Positions 1 to 10,870 of a stretch of DNA of 64,000 nucleotides are shown piece after piece. The stretch is from assembly GCF_000203815.1 (NCBI RefSeq), contig NW_004457708.1:1116001-1180000 (forward strand). The letters are read 5' to 3'. Numbering within the stretch: the first letter of the stretch is position 1; each line of letters starts with the position of its first letter. Position numbers and translations under genes: made by a program. The notes under the pieces are model-generated. The model was not told the origin of the DNA. It did not search any database and saw only the letters and a list, made by a program, of their open reading frames with translations. Origin of the DNA: Cavenderia fasciculata. Lineage: Eukaryota; Evosea; Eumycetozoa; Acytosteliales; Cavenderiaceae.

Positions 1-2797
1 GTAAAGTTGATAGAGTTGATGGACCGAGCAGCAAGAGAGCTACCATGAAAAAGTAAACGATAAATTCGACCAATTTAAAGAGTAGTTTTTTGAGTTGTTG
101 ACGAAATACCTTTTCATCATCCTTGACCGACGAGTGAGGAGGAGTATAGGATAGAGGACGTAGACTACGAATGACACCAACAATCGAGATGATATAGACC
201 AAACATGGAAACAGCGATTTGACAATAGCATCTTGAGTATTTTGAAAACACCAATACACCATTGTACAAATCATACATAGTCCAGTTAGAATACGTGTAT
301 ATAATCCTGCTCCCAATTCCAATATACCATCTTTTTTAATATTTATATTAAATGAAAAATATGAAGAGGATGATGATCTATTTTTCTTTTTACTATTGGG
401 TTCTTGTAATAATTTTGAAATTAAGATTTTAAATAAATAATACAAGATTGGGACACACCAAACCCATTGAGTTGAATGATTAACAAATTGATGCCAATCG
501 ATAGATGTTGTAGGATCACGTTTAAATTTGATAATGTCACCCAATTGATGTGAGAGGAAACTTGGTGAAGTAAGATGAAGAGTGACGATTAGACCAAGAC
601 TGTTGAATAGATCGTGACGAGAGAATTCATTCTTTTTAACGGCCAATAATAGGATGATGGCAAGATAACAAAAAGTCATTAAAAAGTAATTGACCACCTT
701 TTGTTGTGACTCTATAAAACTGTTGCTTGCCAAACTAGCACCATGTAATATCATTGACAACATACCAATCGATCCACACACTATCGCTGCCAATATTGAT
801 ATGGTTGATGCGAGTGAAAAGAATGAGTAGGAATAGGTCATGTGGAGATGAGATTGTACCAATTTAGTCAATACTCCAAAATTACAAAATAATGCTACTA
901 CGCCAAGCATGATTGGTAGCAGACTTTCATTGGTTGATGAAAACATTAAATAGGTTACTGGTGATGAAATCACCCCAACCACAGACATGAGTATGATTGT
1001 TTTAATGGGGAGTAGGATGAGTGGAGTAGTTGGTGACATGATACTAGTATAGATAATGGCCATAATAACCAATCCTGTACTAATCAATACAGCTTCACCC
1101 CAAACCATTGATTCAGTGTCGAATGTAGCCCACATTTCACGACAATATTCGACAATTTGTGATTGTAATCTACGATATCCACTATATACTTTGTAAAATT
1201 GATCATCCTTTGGTTGATTCGTTTCGAATAGTTTAGCATAACCTTTTTCAGTTTCTTCCAGCAGTCTTGAAAATAAAGACAATTTATCTTTTGTAAAATC
1301 TTTTGATATTTTTGAATAACTATCAACATATCTATGAATTTGCCAACTATTTAAACGTTGAGCATCTATTAATTTCTTCCATCCACCATTGTCGTTTATA
1401 CTATGATGAATAAATGGTTCTGGAATAATAGTACCCAAATTTGCATATGGTATTGGTACTCCAAGCAATAACGACAATGTTGATACCAAATCAATTTGAC
1501 TAATTGTTCTAATATCCTTTCTATCATTATATTCAAATTGATTCCATTTTTCAATTTGATCAGTCGATGATGATGACGATGCAGCAGTTTGATTTAAAGT
1601 TATTTTTTTTGAATACATAAATAATCCTGCTTCAGTTTCATCTTTACTTGATCCTCCATGATTACCTTCTGTTGTCATACCATGATCTCCCATTAATATA
1701 AATAATGTTTCATTATCTATATTATTTATAATCTATAAAAGAAAAATAAATATAAATCATTTGTTATCTTTTCTTTTTTTTTTCTATTTTTCTTATTTCT
1801 CTCTTACAGATAATAAAAATTGATCCATTTGAGATAATTTTTTAATCATTTCAGGATGATAGGGACCATGAAGATGACCGACATGATCAACACCCAATAA
1901 ATGACCAATGACAACTTGCCAATTATCCGATTTCATTTGAGTGATGGTTGGTAGTAGATTTTCAATGACTCCATTGTCTACTGTATGAAGATCTTTTACG
2001 TTGAATGATGGATATGGGTATTGAGCATAGAAATGATTTGGAAATAGTGATACCCAAGTATCATCACCAATAAATATAACCTTTTTTCTAATATCTTTTT
2101 CTTCTCTTGTAATGTTTGCGTCACTGTTCTTTTTGTTATTGTTGTTATCGGCTATATTATTATTATTATTATTATTATTATTATCGTTGAATGCCAATTG
2201 ATTGATTAAATTATCTTCAACGATTGCATCACCACCAAAATTACTACCAACATCGATAAAAGTCGGTAGAGAACCTGTTGTAATACCTTTGATACGTTGC
2301 ATAGTGACGGTGGGAGAGTCGGCAATGAACCGATACAATAGTGTGTTGTTGGGTTGTTGTTCGAGTATCGAGGTGAGTGACGGTAACCGATTGTGAAAGT
2401 AGGTGCTATAGTCTGGTGAATCAGGTGACTGTCTTGCTAAAAAGTCGAATCGAAGTGCATCAATCACTACAATCACCGCCTTTTTAAATGTTGGTTTCGT
2501 CCAACACCCGAAATCATCCGATGTCGACGACGACTCTGTTGGTGATGATAGAAGAGGTAGATGTGATTCTACAGTCGGTACAACACGACACTGACTCTTT
2601 ATTGGTAATTCAAATCTCATCAATAAGAAACCACTAAAGAATAAGTATCCTCCAATACCTATCATCAACATTAAATACACCAAATAATAAGTTAAATTAA
2701 ATTGTGATGTTGAACATATTGATTGTTGTTGTTGTTGTTGTTGATTATCATCATCCTGTTCATCTTTACTATTATTATTATTATTATTCTCTTTCAT
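1..2797 (-). CDS. pigO: GPI ethanolamine phosphate transferase 3 (PIG-O-like), 3' end outside window
   Basis: Adds phosphoethanolamine to the third mannose of the GPI anchor precursor in the ER membrane. Exon 1 is 2797-1808 and exon 2 runs from 1732 off the left edge; the intron 1733-1807 is GT-AG and phase 0. The N-terminus has an Asn/Gln run, one membrane segment (residues ~35-58) and the PIG-O-like ELPIKSQC stretch. It is followed by the alkaline-phosphatase-type core: IDALRFDF, TMQRIKGITTGSLPTF (catalytic Thr region), VEDNLI, FIGDDTW, HLLGVDHVGH and, after the intron, MGDHGMT. Many hydrophobic segments follow downstream, as expected for the multi-pass half. Start is the first ATG of the frame, preceded by AT-rich DNA. 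PIG-O is preferred over PIG-N or PIG-G because of the LELP/KSQC and GSNFGGDAIVEDN-type signatures. No break is seen; it is cut only by the window edge. Confidence 0.9.
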
Positions 2798-3290
2798 ATC
2801 ATATTACACACAAATATATAAATATAAATACACATCAAGTCTAAATGAACGACTGCTGTCAGATGAGTGAGTCATCTGGAGATCTTCACAAAAACAAAAA
2901 TTAAAAAAAAAAAAAATATAATTATAATGATAAATATTTTATTATAAGGATGATGATCATTCAAATCGAATATTAATATACTAAAGATTTAAATATTTAA
3001 AGATAAAATTTATTTATTACTAAAATATAAAATATAAAAATAAATTTACTTTGAGTCATTAATTCATTAAAAAAAAATTTCATTCTTCAATCGTTCACAA
3101 AAACAGAAACAAGCTCAAATATCTACTTTGCGCGATGAAGAAGTATCTTTGTCGTTTGAAAGAAAGGAAGGGAAGCACAAAACCAAAAGTACATTCAACT
3201 TTAAACATAAACTTTCGTAGTAATACAAATACTAAATAGATAGATAGATAGATAGATAATAAGAAGATTAGAAGAAGAAAAGAAAGAGAG
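2798..3290. promoter_or_regulatory. Divergent intergenic promoter region with a GATA microsatellite
   Basis: This AT-rich gap lies between the start codons of the PIG-O gene (- strand) and the GFA-domain gene (+ strand), so both promoters probably lie here. It contains A- and T-runs, and a short (GATA)n tract at about 3236-3258 just upstream of the + strand start. No RNA gene or mobile element was recognised. Confidence 0.4.
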
Positions 3291-3838
3291 ATGGGTAAAG
3301 AAGTTGAACATCATGGAGGTTGTCATTGCGGTAAAGTTAGATATACGGTGATGGCACCAACAAAGAATATATATGTAGTCGATTGTAATTGTTCAATCTG
3401 TATTAAAAAGGGTATACTACATCTCATTGTACCGAAATCAAAGTTTAAGGTGACTGGTCAAGAAAATCTATCAACCTATACTTTTAATACTGGTATTGCG
3501 AAACATTACTTTTGTAAATTTTGTGGTATTGGTCCTTATTATGTAAGTATAGTAAAACAAATAAAGAGAAAAAGAAAAAGAAGAAAAAGAAAAAAAGAAA
3601 AGAAAATAACAACAAACAAATTATCTTTTTTCTATTCTTTTTCTAGATACCAAGATCAAATCCAGATGGAATAGATGTAAATGTAAAGACTTTTGATAAT
3701 TATCATCCAGATTTATTTATACCCGAACCTTATGATGGAGCCAATTGGGAAAAAGCATCTGAATCCACTTCTCTTTCACATTTATCAAAAGATGACTCCT
3801 CCTCACCAACTACTACCAACACTACCACCACTAATTAA
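3291..3838 (+). CDS. GFA/CENP-V-type zinc protein (S-(hydroxymethyl)glutathione synthase-like fold)
   Basis: Two exons, 3291-3542 and 3647-3838, joined by a GT-AG intron (GTAAGT donor, TTCTAG acceptor) in phase 0. They give 147 residues. The zinc ligands of the GFA/CENP-V fold are in place: C11 and C13 in GGCHCGKVRY; C32, C34 and C37 in CNCSICIKKG; C75 and C78 in YFCKFCGI. After the intron the protein ends in IPRSNPDGIDVN..., the usual family tail, plus a Ser/Thr-rich extension. Family members include glutathione-dependent formaldehyde-activating enzymes and CENP-V-like proteins. Short eukaryotic versions of this kind are usually annotated by the domain only, so the substrate is not known. 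The product probably acts in the cytosol because no signal peptide is seen. Confidence 0.85.
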
Positions 3839-3920
3839 ATAAGAATAAATAATAATTGTATGTACAAAAAAAAAACAAATAATAATAATATTCTATCTTT
3901 TTCTATTTATTTTTTAATTT

Positions 3921-5504
3921 TTAATTTTCTCTAAATTTAAAATTAATAATGATTCCAGGGTCAGGAGATTGTAAAAAACTATAATGATCTTGATAGGAAT
4001 GATTCATTTTGTTTTGTGATGTTTGAATATCAAAACGATGGATGAGTTTGGCAAGGATGACGACCAACTCTACTTTGGATAGTCTCTTACCTGGACACAT
4101 TCTCGGTCCGTATGAATAGGGAAACAGCTTAAAGTGTTGACAATTGTCAATGTTTACACCTTTCCAACGATCGGGATTGAATTCCTCTGGCTTTACGAAA
4201 TACTTGGGATTATTGTAATAGCTTTCAAAAGATAGGCAAATGGATGCACCTTCGTAAATCTCTACATTGCCACAAGCAGGTGAAGAAATGATATTGTCTT
4301 GGTTACACTCTAGCATGATGAATGGGACAAGTGATTTGAACCGGAATGTTTCTAGAATCACTTGTTGCAAGTATACAAATTGTGATGCAATCTTGTTTGT
4401 AATGACTGGTTCATCACATCCATCGACTGCTAGACTATTCATAACTAGGTCTACTTCATTTCTAACCTTTTTCAATATATCTTGATTCATTGCCAAAAGG
4501 TGTAGAGTATAGGATAGAGTACATGTGATCGTGTCGTGACCTGCCAAAACATAGACTGCCAGATTAGCAATAATCTCATCCTCATTGATCGAGTTGGCGT
4601 CCAATTGTTCGACCAATGATTTTAAAAATGGTGATGCCGGTTCTGGTTGGTCAGCCTGTTGTGCCGTGCGATAGTCACGGATCATTTGGATAAACTTGTC
4701 TAGTTGGCGGTCCGTCCAACTCGGTCTAACCTTCCAATAGGGAAACGGAGACATGATACGCTTGGTGATGACTGGCAGTGCCACACGAATACGTTTGGCA
4801 AATTTACTAACTTTTCCAATCGGTACCTTTTCACTACTAATTCCAAATTCATGTCCCAATCCAACCAAATGAATTACATCCAATGCTATTCCACTCATTT
4901 CTTGTGAAACATTTATTTCACTTCCAAAATTATTATTATTATTATTATTATCGTTGTCCAAGTGCTGTTCCAATTTCCTAATGAACCTATCAACAATATG
5001 ATTGATTGGTTGAAATAGATTTGACATTTGAGTCATTGTAAATGCACCAGCAGTTTTACGATGAGTTTTCCAATTATCAGCTTCCGACGCAAATACATTG
5101 TGTGCAGTTGATAGAGCACCGGTGGTTGATTTTGGTCTAATATAACTACCGGGACGCATACTACAAACTTGCATGATCATATCTGGGTTGGTCACAACCA
5201 CCATCTCTTGAAACCCCAATTGTATCTTGTAAATGTCCTTGTCACGATTCTCTTTGGAATGCCAAATGAAAAATTGATTCATCTTTAAAATCCAAAGACA
5301 ATTGACAAATTCCAACAAACTTTTCCATCTTGATATCTGACTATTTGGAATATGTTCATGTTTTCTCTTTTTAGATATAAATACACAACACAACAACGCG
5401 ATAAAGATACCAAGTATAAAGTATTCAAATTTTAAAAATTTATTAAAATTTGGTACTGCTTTATTATTTGATATCTTTATAAAATAATTTAAATTTAAAT
5501 ACAT
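3921..5504 (-). CDS. Cytochrome P450
   Basis: Single-exon microsomal P450 of 527 residues if the first in-frame ATG (5504) is used. The open frame extends further upstream (to 5579) only without an ATG, so the longer version is not supported. A membrane anchor lies near residues 25-45, followed by a basic KKRKH stretch. Family marks are the I-helix LAGHDTITC, the K-helix ETFRF (ExxR), the PERF-like FNPDRW, and the heme loop YSYGPRMCPGKRL with the thiolate Cys at about residue 470. The heme loop has Tyr where Phe is usual in FxxGxRxCxG. A short Asn run interrupts the region before the I-helix. Electron donor would be NADPH-P450 reductase in the ER; the substrate cannot be inferred. It ends 82 bp from the convergent GFA gene. 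Confidence 0.92.
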   Translation of the reverse strand: MYLNLNYFIKISNNKAVPNFNKFLKFEYFILGIFIALLCCVFISKKRKHEHIPNSQISRWKSLLEFVNCLWILKMNQFFIWHSKENRDKDIYKIQLGFQEMVVVTNPDMIMQVCSMRPGSYIRPKSTTGALSTAHNVFASEADNWKTHRKTAGAFTMTQMSNLFQPINHIVDRFIRKLEQHLDNDNNNNNNNFGSEINVSQEMSGIALDVIHLVGLGHEFGISSEKVPIGKVSKFAKRIRVALPVITKRIMSPFPYWKVRPSWTDRQLDKFIQMIRDYRTAQQADQPEPASPFLKSLVEQLDANSINEDEIIANLAVYVLAGHDTITCTLSYTLHLLAMNQDILKKVRNEVDLVMNSLAVDGCDEPVITNKIASQFVYLQQVILETFRFKSLVPFIMLECNQDNIISSPACGNVEIYEGASICLSFESYYNNPKYFVKPEEFNPDRWKGVNIDNCQHFKLFPYSYGPRMCPGKRLSKVELVVILAKLIHRFDIQTSQNKMNHSYQDHYSFLQSPDPGIIINFKFREN

Positions 5505-5891
5505 ATTTAAAAAAAAAATAGATAAAAAGATAAATGGATGATGGTAAAAAATAGTTTGATCAATAAGTGAACAAACCAAACCATTTCTTCATCAATCTTT
5601 TTTATTTGATTGATTCAATCAAACAATAAATGTTTTTTTTTTATAAACTACTTTTCCTTTTTTAACCAATAAGATGATGATGATGAACTATTGATTAATC
5701 TAGAGATATTTAAACCCTTAACCCCCTAACCCCTAACCCTACCCACCATGTCAATACATCATCAATCGTCCGATAATTTTTGATCCAATTTAATTTTAAC
5801 ACTCACCCCACACCCACTCTATAATTGAGTCAATATTGGTGATATCATTTTTGGTAGCTCATGTTTGTTCAAAATTTGATTTATTAATTAT
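5505..5891. other. Intergenic spacer with telomere-like CCCTAA repeats
   Basis: This AT-rich gap lies upstream of the P450 gene and beyond the stop codon of the next - strand gene. At 5715-5740 it holds about four imperfect CCCTAA/CCCCTAA units. The same motif recurs in several other spacers of this window. No gene is seen. Confidence 0.5.
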
Positions 5892-6970
5892 TTAAATATT
5901 GTATAGAGATTGTTGTTGTTTTTGTTCTTTATCAAATACAACTTTTAAACCTTTGCTAAAATTGAATCTACAAGTGAACGAGCTTTTAATTAAAATCAAT
6001 CTTCCCAACATCATCAAGATACAAAACAGTGCGATTGGGATGGCCATTTGAAAGGTTTCGACATTATTTAAAATCAACTCGACGATTGTAAATAATTTCC
6101 AAGCAGCATACCCAGGAATACAAATAGAAAGTACCATAAAACATATAAACAATTCTCTATTTTCTTCTCTAATTGATATAACCCCTCCAATACTCCATAT
6201 TAATGAAATTAAAAATGATAATAAATTTCTAAATAAGAAAATAGAAAATAGAAATAGAATATTAGTAAAGTAAAACATACATTATATAATTATTATATCT
6301 TTTTTTGTTTTTTTTTCTTACAAATAATAATCAAAAGAATAAATAAAATAAAAAAATGATAAAGCTAAATAAAAAAGACCGGTAAGGAATAAATCCAATT
6401 TGATGGAAGATAGAAAGACTTGATATGATTTGTACCATCTTCTCAATTCGATACTAGTGCCAACCTTTCTAAAAATTCTCCAACCAAAATGAGAGTTTGT
6501 AAACCATGCCAAAATATAATTCAGAGGTATGAATGAAATGATGGCACCAACTCTTATATAATGGAATAAATCTCGATCTTGTTGAATTGCAAAAAAGTGA
6601 TAGATTTCTACTGCCGATACTATTGATTGAACAATAATAAAATTAATTAATAAATATTTGTTTTCATTTAATACCTATTAAAATAAATAATAGTTAGAAT
6701 AAACTGATATTATACTTTTTGTTTCTTTTTCTTTTTCTTTTTCTTTTTTCTTACAGATTGAATAGAGAAATAAATTAAGATTAAAAATATATAAATATAA
6801 AGTAGAAAATAATTTGACCAAGTTGTGTAGGATAGACCAAATAAAACCAAGGTACCAATAAATTCCAATAAAACTAATAGGATGAATACCCTTCCAACAG
6901 TGGATACATCATAAAAGTTTGATTTCTTTCTATGTGTTGATACTTCATGAATAAGGATATCAAGATCCAT
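5892..6970 (-). CDS. Multi-pass membrane protein of unknown function
   Basis: Three exons, 6970-6755, 6674-6322 and 6228-5892, joined by GT-AG introns. Phases 0 and 2 are consistent, giving about 301 residues. I do not recognise the family. The protein has a short polar N-terminus (MDLDILIHEVSTHRKKS) and then about eight hydrophobic segments: two in exon 1, three in exon 2 and three in exon 3. Exon 2 carries a polar stretch with FRKVGTSIELRRWYKSYQ between segments, and the C-terminus is Gln-rich. The exon/intron plan is well supported because each exon is open only in the spliced frame. It lies upstream of the P450 on the same strand, but nothing shows that the two act together. Confidence 0.75.
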
Positions 6971-8132
6971 ATTGGTGATGGAATAAATTAATTAATTTTT
7001 TGTTTGTTTTAGAAAGAATAGAAAAAGAATATTTTAAATATATTTCTTTCTAAATATTTTAAATATTTATGAATGATTTTATATTGTTTTATATGTTGTT
7101 GATTTTAAATAAATAAATAAATAAATAAATCCCTTACCTATAAGTTATCGAGTGTTTGGGTGTCGGTTGGAAATGTCAAAGGATGATTTTATATAAAAGT
7201 AATTAGGATGGTGAATTGTTTTTAAAAAAAACAAACAATTTGGTGATCTAAACCATGATGTTCTTTTTTGTTGTTTTTCTTTCAACACCAGTTATAATTA
7301 TTATTATTATTATTATTCATTGTTGAAATAAAGTTTATCAGATTGAATTAAAGATATTTTTTTCCATTATATCACTCTTTCATTGTTTTTTTTTTTTTTA
7401 ACCAAAAAAGGGTATATCTCCCATCCAATTCACTAATCAATTACATAATTTAATTAAATATAATTGGGTATCACATTATCTCTTGAATCAATGGGGTGGT
7501 TGATAATGTCATTGAATGAATGAATACTGTTATCGAAATTAAAGATATATGTTGATTTTTGTACTATTTTGAACAATGCTTGTCAACATCCAAAAAAAAA
7601 AAAGAATGATTAATAAGTTATTTTATAAAGACAATCAGACATTTAAATCATGGACTAAACTGTCATACCTTGTTTAGCCAAATTATTATTATTCAAAAAA
7701 TCGATCGCAGAGAAGACCGTTTACAAGATGCAAAGAATCTAGACACATTCTATAGTAAAAAGAGATAACAGTACTTGATCAAGAAGAAGAAGAAAACATA
7801 CACGTATGCTACCACGAATGAACAACCGATGTACGCTAAAGAAAATGAATCTTTAAAACCCTCATTCTCTATCTATCTATCTTGAAAGTTGATGTTATAT
7901 TGTAATATTAAAAAAACTGTCAAAGGTAAGGGGGGAGCTGTTCTAATTAATTTTTTTTTAATTTTTTTAGGGGGGGGGTCCTCCTCTCTCAACTGACACA
8001 CCACTCTTTAATCATAATAATAGTTAGTTAGTTGTTTCCATTTAATTGTTCTTTCTTTGTATATATATATATTTATATGTATTTCTATTATAGATGATCA
8101 GATAAATAATAATAATAATCAAGAACAAAATC
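6971..8132. other. AT-rich intergenic region, no gene seen
   Basis: This is 1.16 kb between a - strand membrane gene and a + strand ankyrin gene, so it should hold both promoters. It contains poly-T/poly-A runs, an AAAT repeat near 7111-7128, a GAA-rich patch near 7780, and a G-run (9 G) near 7971. No open frame with coding character, no tRNA and no element ends were recognised. Confidence 0.4.
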
Positions 8133-9941
8133 ATGCAACAATCACATCTTTATAAAATAGTACCAGTCAGACTCTTCCCTGTAGACAAGAAAAAGATTAA
8201 TTTTATCGCAGTGTTGTCACTCAATGAGGATTTACATTATCTAGTGACTACGGGAGGGAATGTAAGAAAGAACAATGAAAAGAAAAGTTGGAAGTCTTGC
8301 TTTAGTGGTACTGTGCTCGATGTCACCAAGACTATGTTTTGTGGTTGGTTTGATTTGACGTCAAGCATGAATGAGGCACTCTTTCCAGCAAGCAAATCTA
8401 CAGTCATTCTAGTCGAGGCAAGACACTACTTTAGTGCAAACAACGAATCGATCGATCAACACATATTCATCTACCATACATTAAACTCTGGCGTTAAATC
8501 GGTCGGTCCAAAACTACCAAACGGTTTAGACTTGAATCAATATTTGGATAGTAAATTGGAAAAGGATAAAGTCTATAAAAAGATAAAGAATTTAGAAAAT
8601 GAAATATTAAATTTAAAACAACAACTTTTAATATATCAACCTTCTGATACTCAAATGACATCACCAAAGAAAACAACAACAACTCCTGTTATTATATCAT
8701 TATGTGATGATTTAAAGAGAAAGAGAGATGATAATGATAATGATAATAATAATAATGATAGATTAAAAAATAATAATAATCAACCTACAACATTTAATAC
8801 AACTACTTCTACAACAACAACTTCAACAACTTCTTCTTCTACAACTTTTATAAAACCATTTTCTCAAGATTATAATATTACAAAAAGATTTAAAAGTTTG
8901 ATTGGTATGATAAATATTAGACAAAAGATATTTGGGTTTGTTAAAGAATTGACAAACAAGTTAGATGGACGTAGATCAATTTGTGGAAGAGATATCATTA
9001 AATTACCAAATATTGAAATGATATCAAAATATGCAATGCCATGGGACTTTATCAAACACTATATACCAACTAAAAAACAAGTACCATTACAACAAAGAGG
9101 TGAAGTCATTTATAAATATTGTCTTCATCCAAACGCATCATTGTATACACTCTCTCAACTATTTAAATGGTCACCCGATTATGACCCCAGACAACAATAC
9201 AAGGGTCATTATGATCATTTGGCATATGAAGTTGCTTGTTATGGAAAGACAGAGGTATTGACATACCTATTCAGAGAATTTCCAAATATTCAAGAAACCA
9301 TTGGAATGTGTGCCTATGCAAACAAACAAGCGGCACTTGATATTGTATGTAAAGGTGGAAACTTGGCAACCGTTAAAGTATTATTATCAAATCTCAATTG
9401 TAGAGATATCACATCTGATGCAATGGATCGAGCTGCTCGAAAAGGCCATTTGGATGTTGTCAAGTATCTCGATAAATTCTTTAAAGAAAATGCAGAGGAT
9501 GATTTTGAAATTGACGAAGAATGTAGTACTGATGCCATGAACGGAGCTGCAAAAAATGGACATATCAATGTTGTAAAGTACTTAAATGAAAATCGTACAG
9601 AGGGATGTACATCTAAGGCGATGGATCTAGCAGCATTGAATGGACATCTCAATGTTGTAGAGTATCTAGGTAATCATCGTACAGAGGGATGTACTACTGA
9701 TGCTATGGATCTAGCAGCATTGAATGGACATCTCAATGTGATACAGTGGTTACACGAAAATTCAGATGTTGGAGGCACAGAAAAAGCATTACAAAATGCA
9801 ATTAAAAATGGTCATAAAAATATTATTGATGTATGTATATAATATATATATACTATTCCCATTATTATTAAATATTAATTACTTTGTTTTTTGATTCTAT
9901 GTTTATAGTTTTTTAAAAAAAATAATATAATTAGAAAATAA
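8133..9941 (+). CDS. Ankyrin-family protein with a novel N-terminal domain and coiled coil
   Basis: Exon 1 is 8133-9830; a phase-0 intron (GTATGT donor, TTATAG acceptor) leads to a tiny exon 9909-9941, giving 576 residues. Residues 1-150 form a domain not seen in the other family members (MQQSHLYKIVPVRLFPV...). Residues ~155-180 look like a coiled coil, and an Asn/Thr-rich linker follows. From ~245 comes the family module (KSLIGMINIRQKIF, GRDIIKLPNIEMIS, AMPWDFIKHY, WSPDYDP), then short ankyrin repeats with the motif RTEGCT..AMDLAALNGHLNVV. Two adjacent repeats are nearly identical at the DNA level, which points to recent duplication. An in-frame stop upstream supports the chosen ATG. Likely a protein-binding scaffold; no catalytic motif is seen. 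Confidence 0.8.
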
Positions 9942-10009
9942 AAAAAAAAGATGTGCGCAATCTTCCGACTCAGTTTGCTTTCTTTCTTTTATTTTTCTAT
10001 TTGTAAAGA

Positions 10010-10540
10010 ATGGATGATATATTAAAAAAGAGAAAGAGAGATCAAGATGATAACAACAACAACAATGATAATAATGATGATAGAGTAAAGAGTGATGATC
10101 ATCATCATGCTTCTACGGCCACTACTTTAACATTTAAAAGTTTAATTGGGTCAACATATATTAGACATTGTATATTCAATCATGTATACGTAAATCGTAG
10201 AGATATCATCAACTCGTCTCACCTTGGTATGATATCTAAATATGCAATGCCATGGAACTTTATCAAACATTACTTGCCATCAAGAGCCAATGTAACATTG
10301 GAAGCAAGAATGAGAGTTATTCGTGAGTTTTGTTGTCATCGAAATGCAACAACTGATACACTCTCTCAAATATTGGATTGGTCAATAGATTACGATCCTC
10401 GTGCATCTGAAAATGGAGACTTGGAGACCGTTAAACTATTATTAACATTAAATGATGAAATATCTGGGTATACAATGGATAGGGCCAAATTGGATGGTCA
10501 CATTGAAATTTACCAACTATTAAAGATAAAATACGAGTAG
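10010..10540 (+). CDS. Short ankyrin-family protein lacking the N-terminal finger, possibly decaying
   Basis: This is a 176-residue frame that begins at MDDILKKRKRDQ. The same motif lies internally (after the finger and Gln run) in the 13082-15799 gene, so this member lacks the finger. It keeps the family module (FKSLIGSTYIRHCIF, AMPWNFIKHYLP, ILDWSIDYDPR) but drops most of the usual block between the module and the repeats. Only about two ankyrin-like units remain (ASENGDLETVKLLL, AKLDGHIEIYQLL). The frame stops at 10540 while coding-like sequence continues in another frame to 10731. It may therefore be a frameshifted or newly truncated gene. It lies 69 bp downstream of the preceding ankyrin gene. 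Confidence 0.6.
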   Translation: MDDILKKRKRDQDDNNNNNDNNDDRVKSDDHHHASTATTLTFKSLIGSTYIRHCIFNHVYVNRRDIINSSHLGMISKYAMPWNFIKHYLPSRANVTLEARMRVIREFCCHRNATTDTLSQILDWSIDYDPRASENGDLETVKLLLTLNDEISGYTMDRAKLDGHIEIYQLLKIKYE

Positions 10541-10731
10541 CAACAGCAAGATTGGAGGATTATTCTAAAGAAAGAAGGTTTAGAGATGTCCTGTTAGACG
10601 AAGAGTGGGATATCTATGAAAAAGAAGAGGTTATTAGAAACTATCAACAGTGGGAAGAGGACATAGTCTATTATCAACAACATTTTGATGAAATAAATAG
10701 ACAACATCAACTTGAACCATCGAAATGGTGA
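10520..10731 (+). pseudogene. Out-of-frame coding-like tail of the short ankyrin gene
   Basis: Directly after, and slightly overlapping, the end of the short ankyrin frame, a different frame stays open for about 70 codons to a TGA at 10729-10731. Its composition is strongly coding-like: many Glu/Asp/Lys/Tyr, with stretches such as RLEDYSKERRFRDVLLDEEW and YYQQHFDEINRQHQ. Similar acidic Gln-rich text follows the repeats inside the 10871-12778 gene (YYIQQQRDEEMDHQ). It is most simply explained as the original C-terminus, separated by a frameshift near 10520-10535. A real short terminator form of the gene cannot be excluded. Confidence 0.45.
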
Positions 10732-10763
10732 TGAGCAAATAAACTAATATTTTAAACATTAAA

Positions 10764-10870
10764 AAAAATTGGTTTTCGCAAGCTTTGATGCTTGAACTTG
10801 TTAAGCACAATGCAAGCAGTATTCATTCAATATTGATCGGTTCACAGTTTACACTATTCATACATGTATT
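10764..10870 (+). promoter_or_regulatory. Conserved upstream block of finger-ankyrin gene (copy 1)
   Basis: The bases just upstream of the ATG at 10871 match those upstream of the paralogue at 13082. Shared pieces, in order, are an A-run, TTGGTTTT, AAGCTTTGATGCTTGAACT, GTTCACAGTTT and ACTATTCATACATGTAT. AAGC-TTTGAT-GCTT can form a small hairpin. The block is more conserved than unconstrained spacer would be, so it may be a shared promoter, or simply a recent duplication. Confidence 0.45.

Noticed and set aside
5505-5579. 25-residue N-terminal extension of the P450
   Set aside because: It begins with TTG; the first in-frame ATG is at 5504 and gives a normal anchor sequence.
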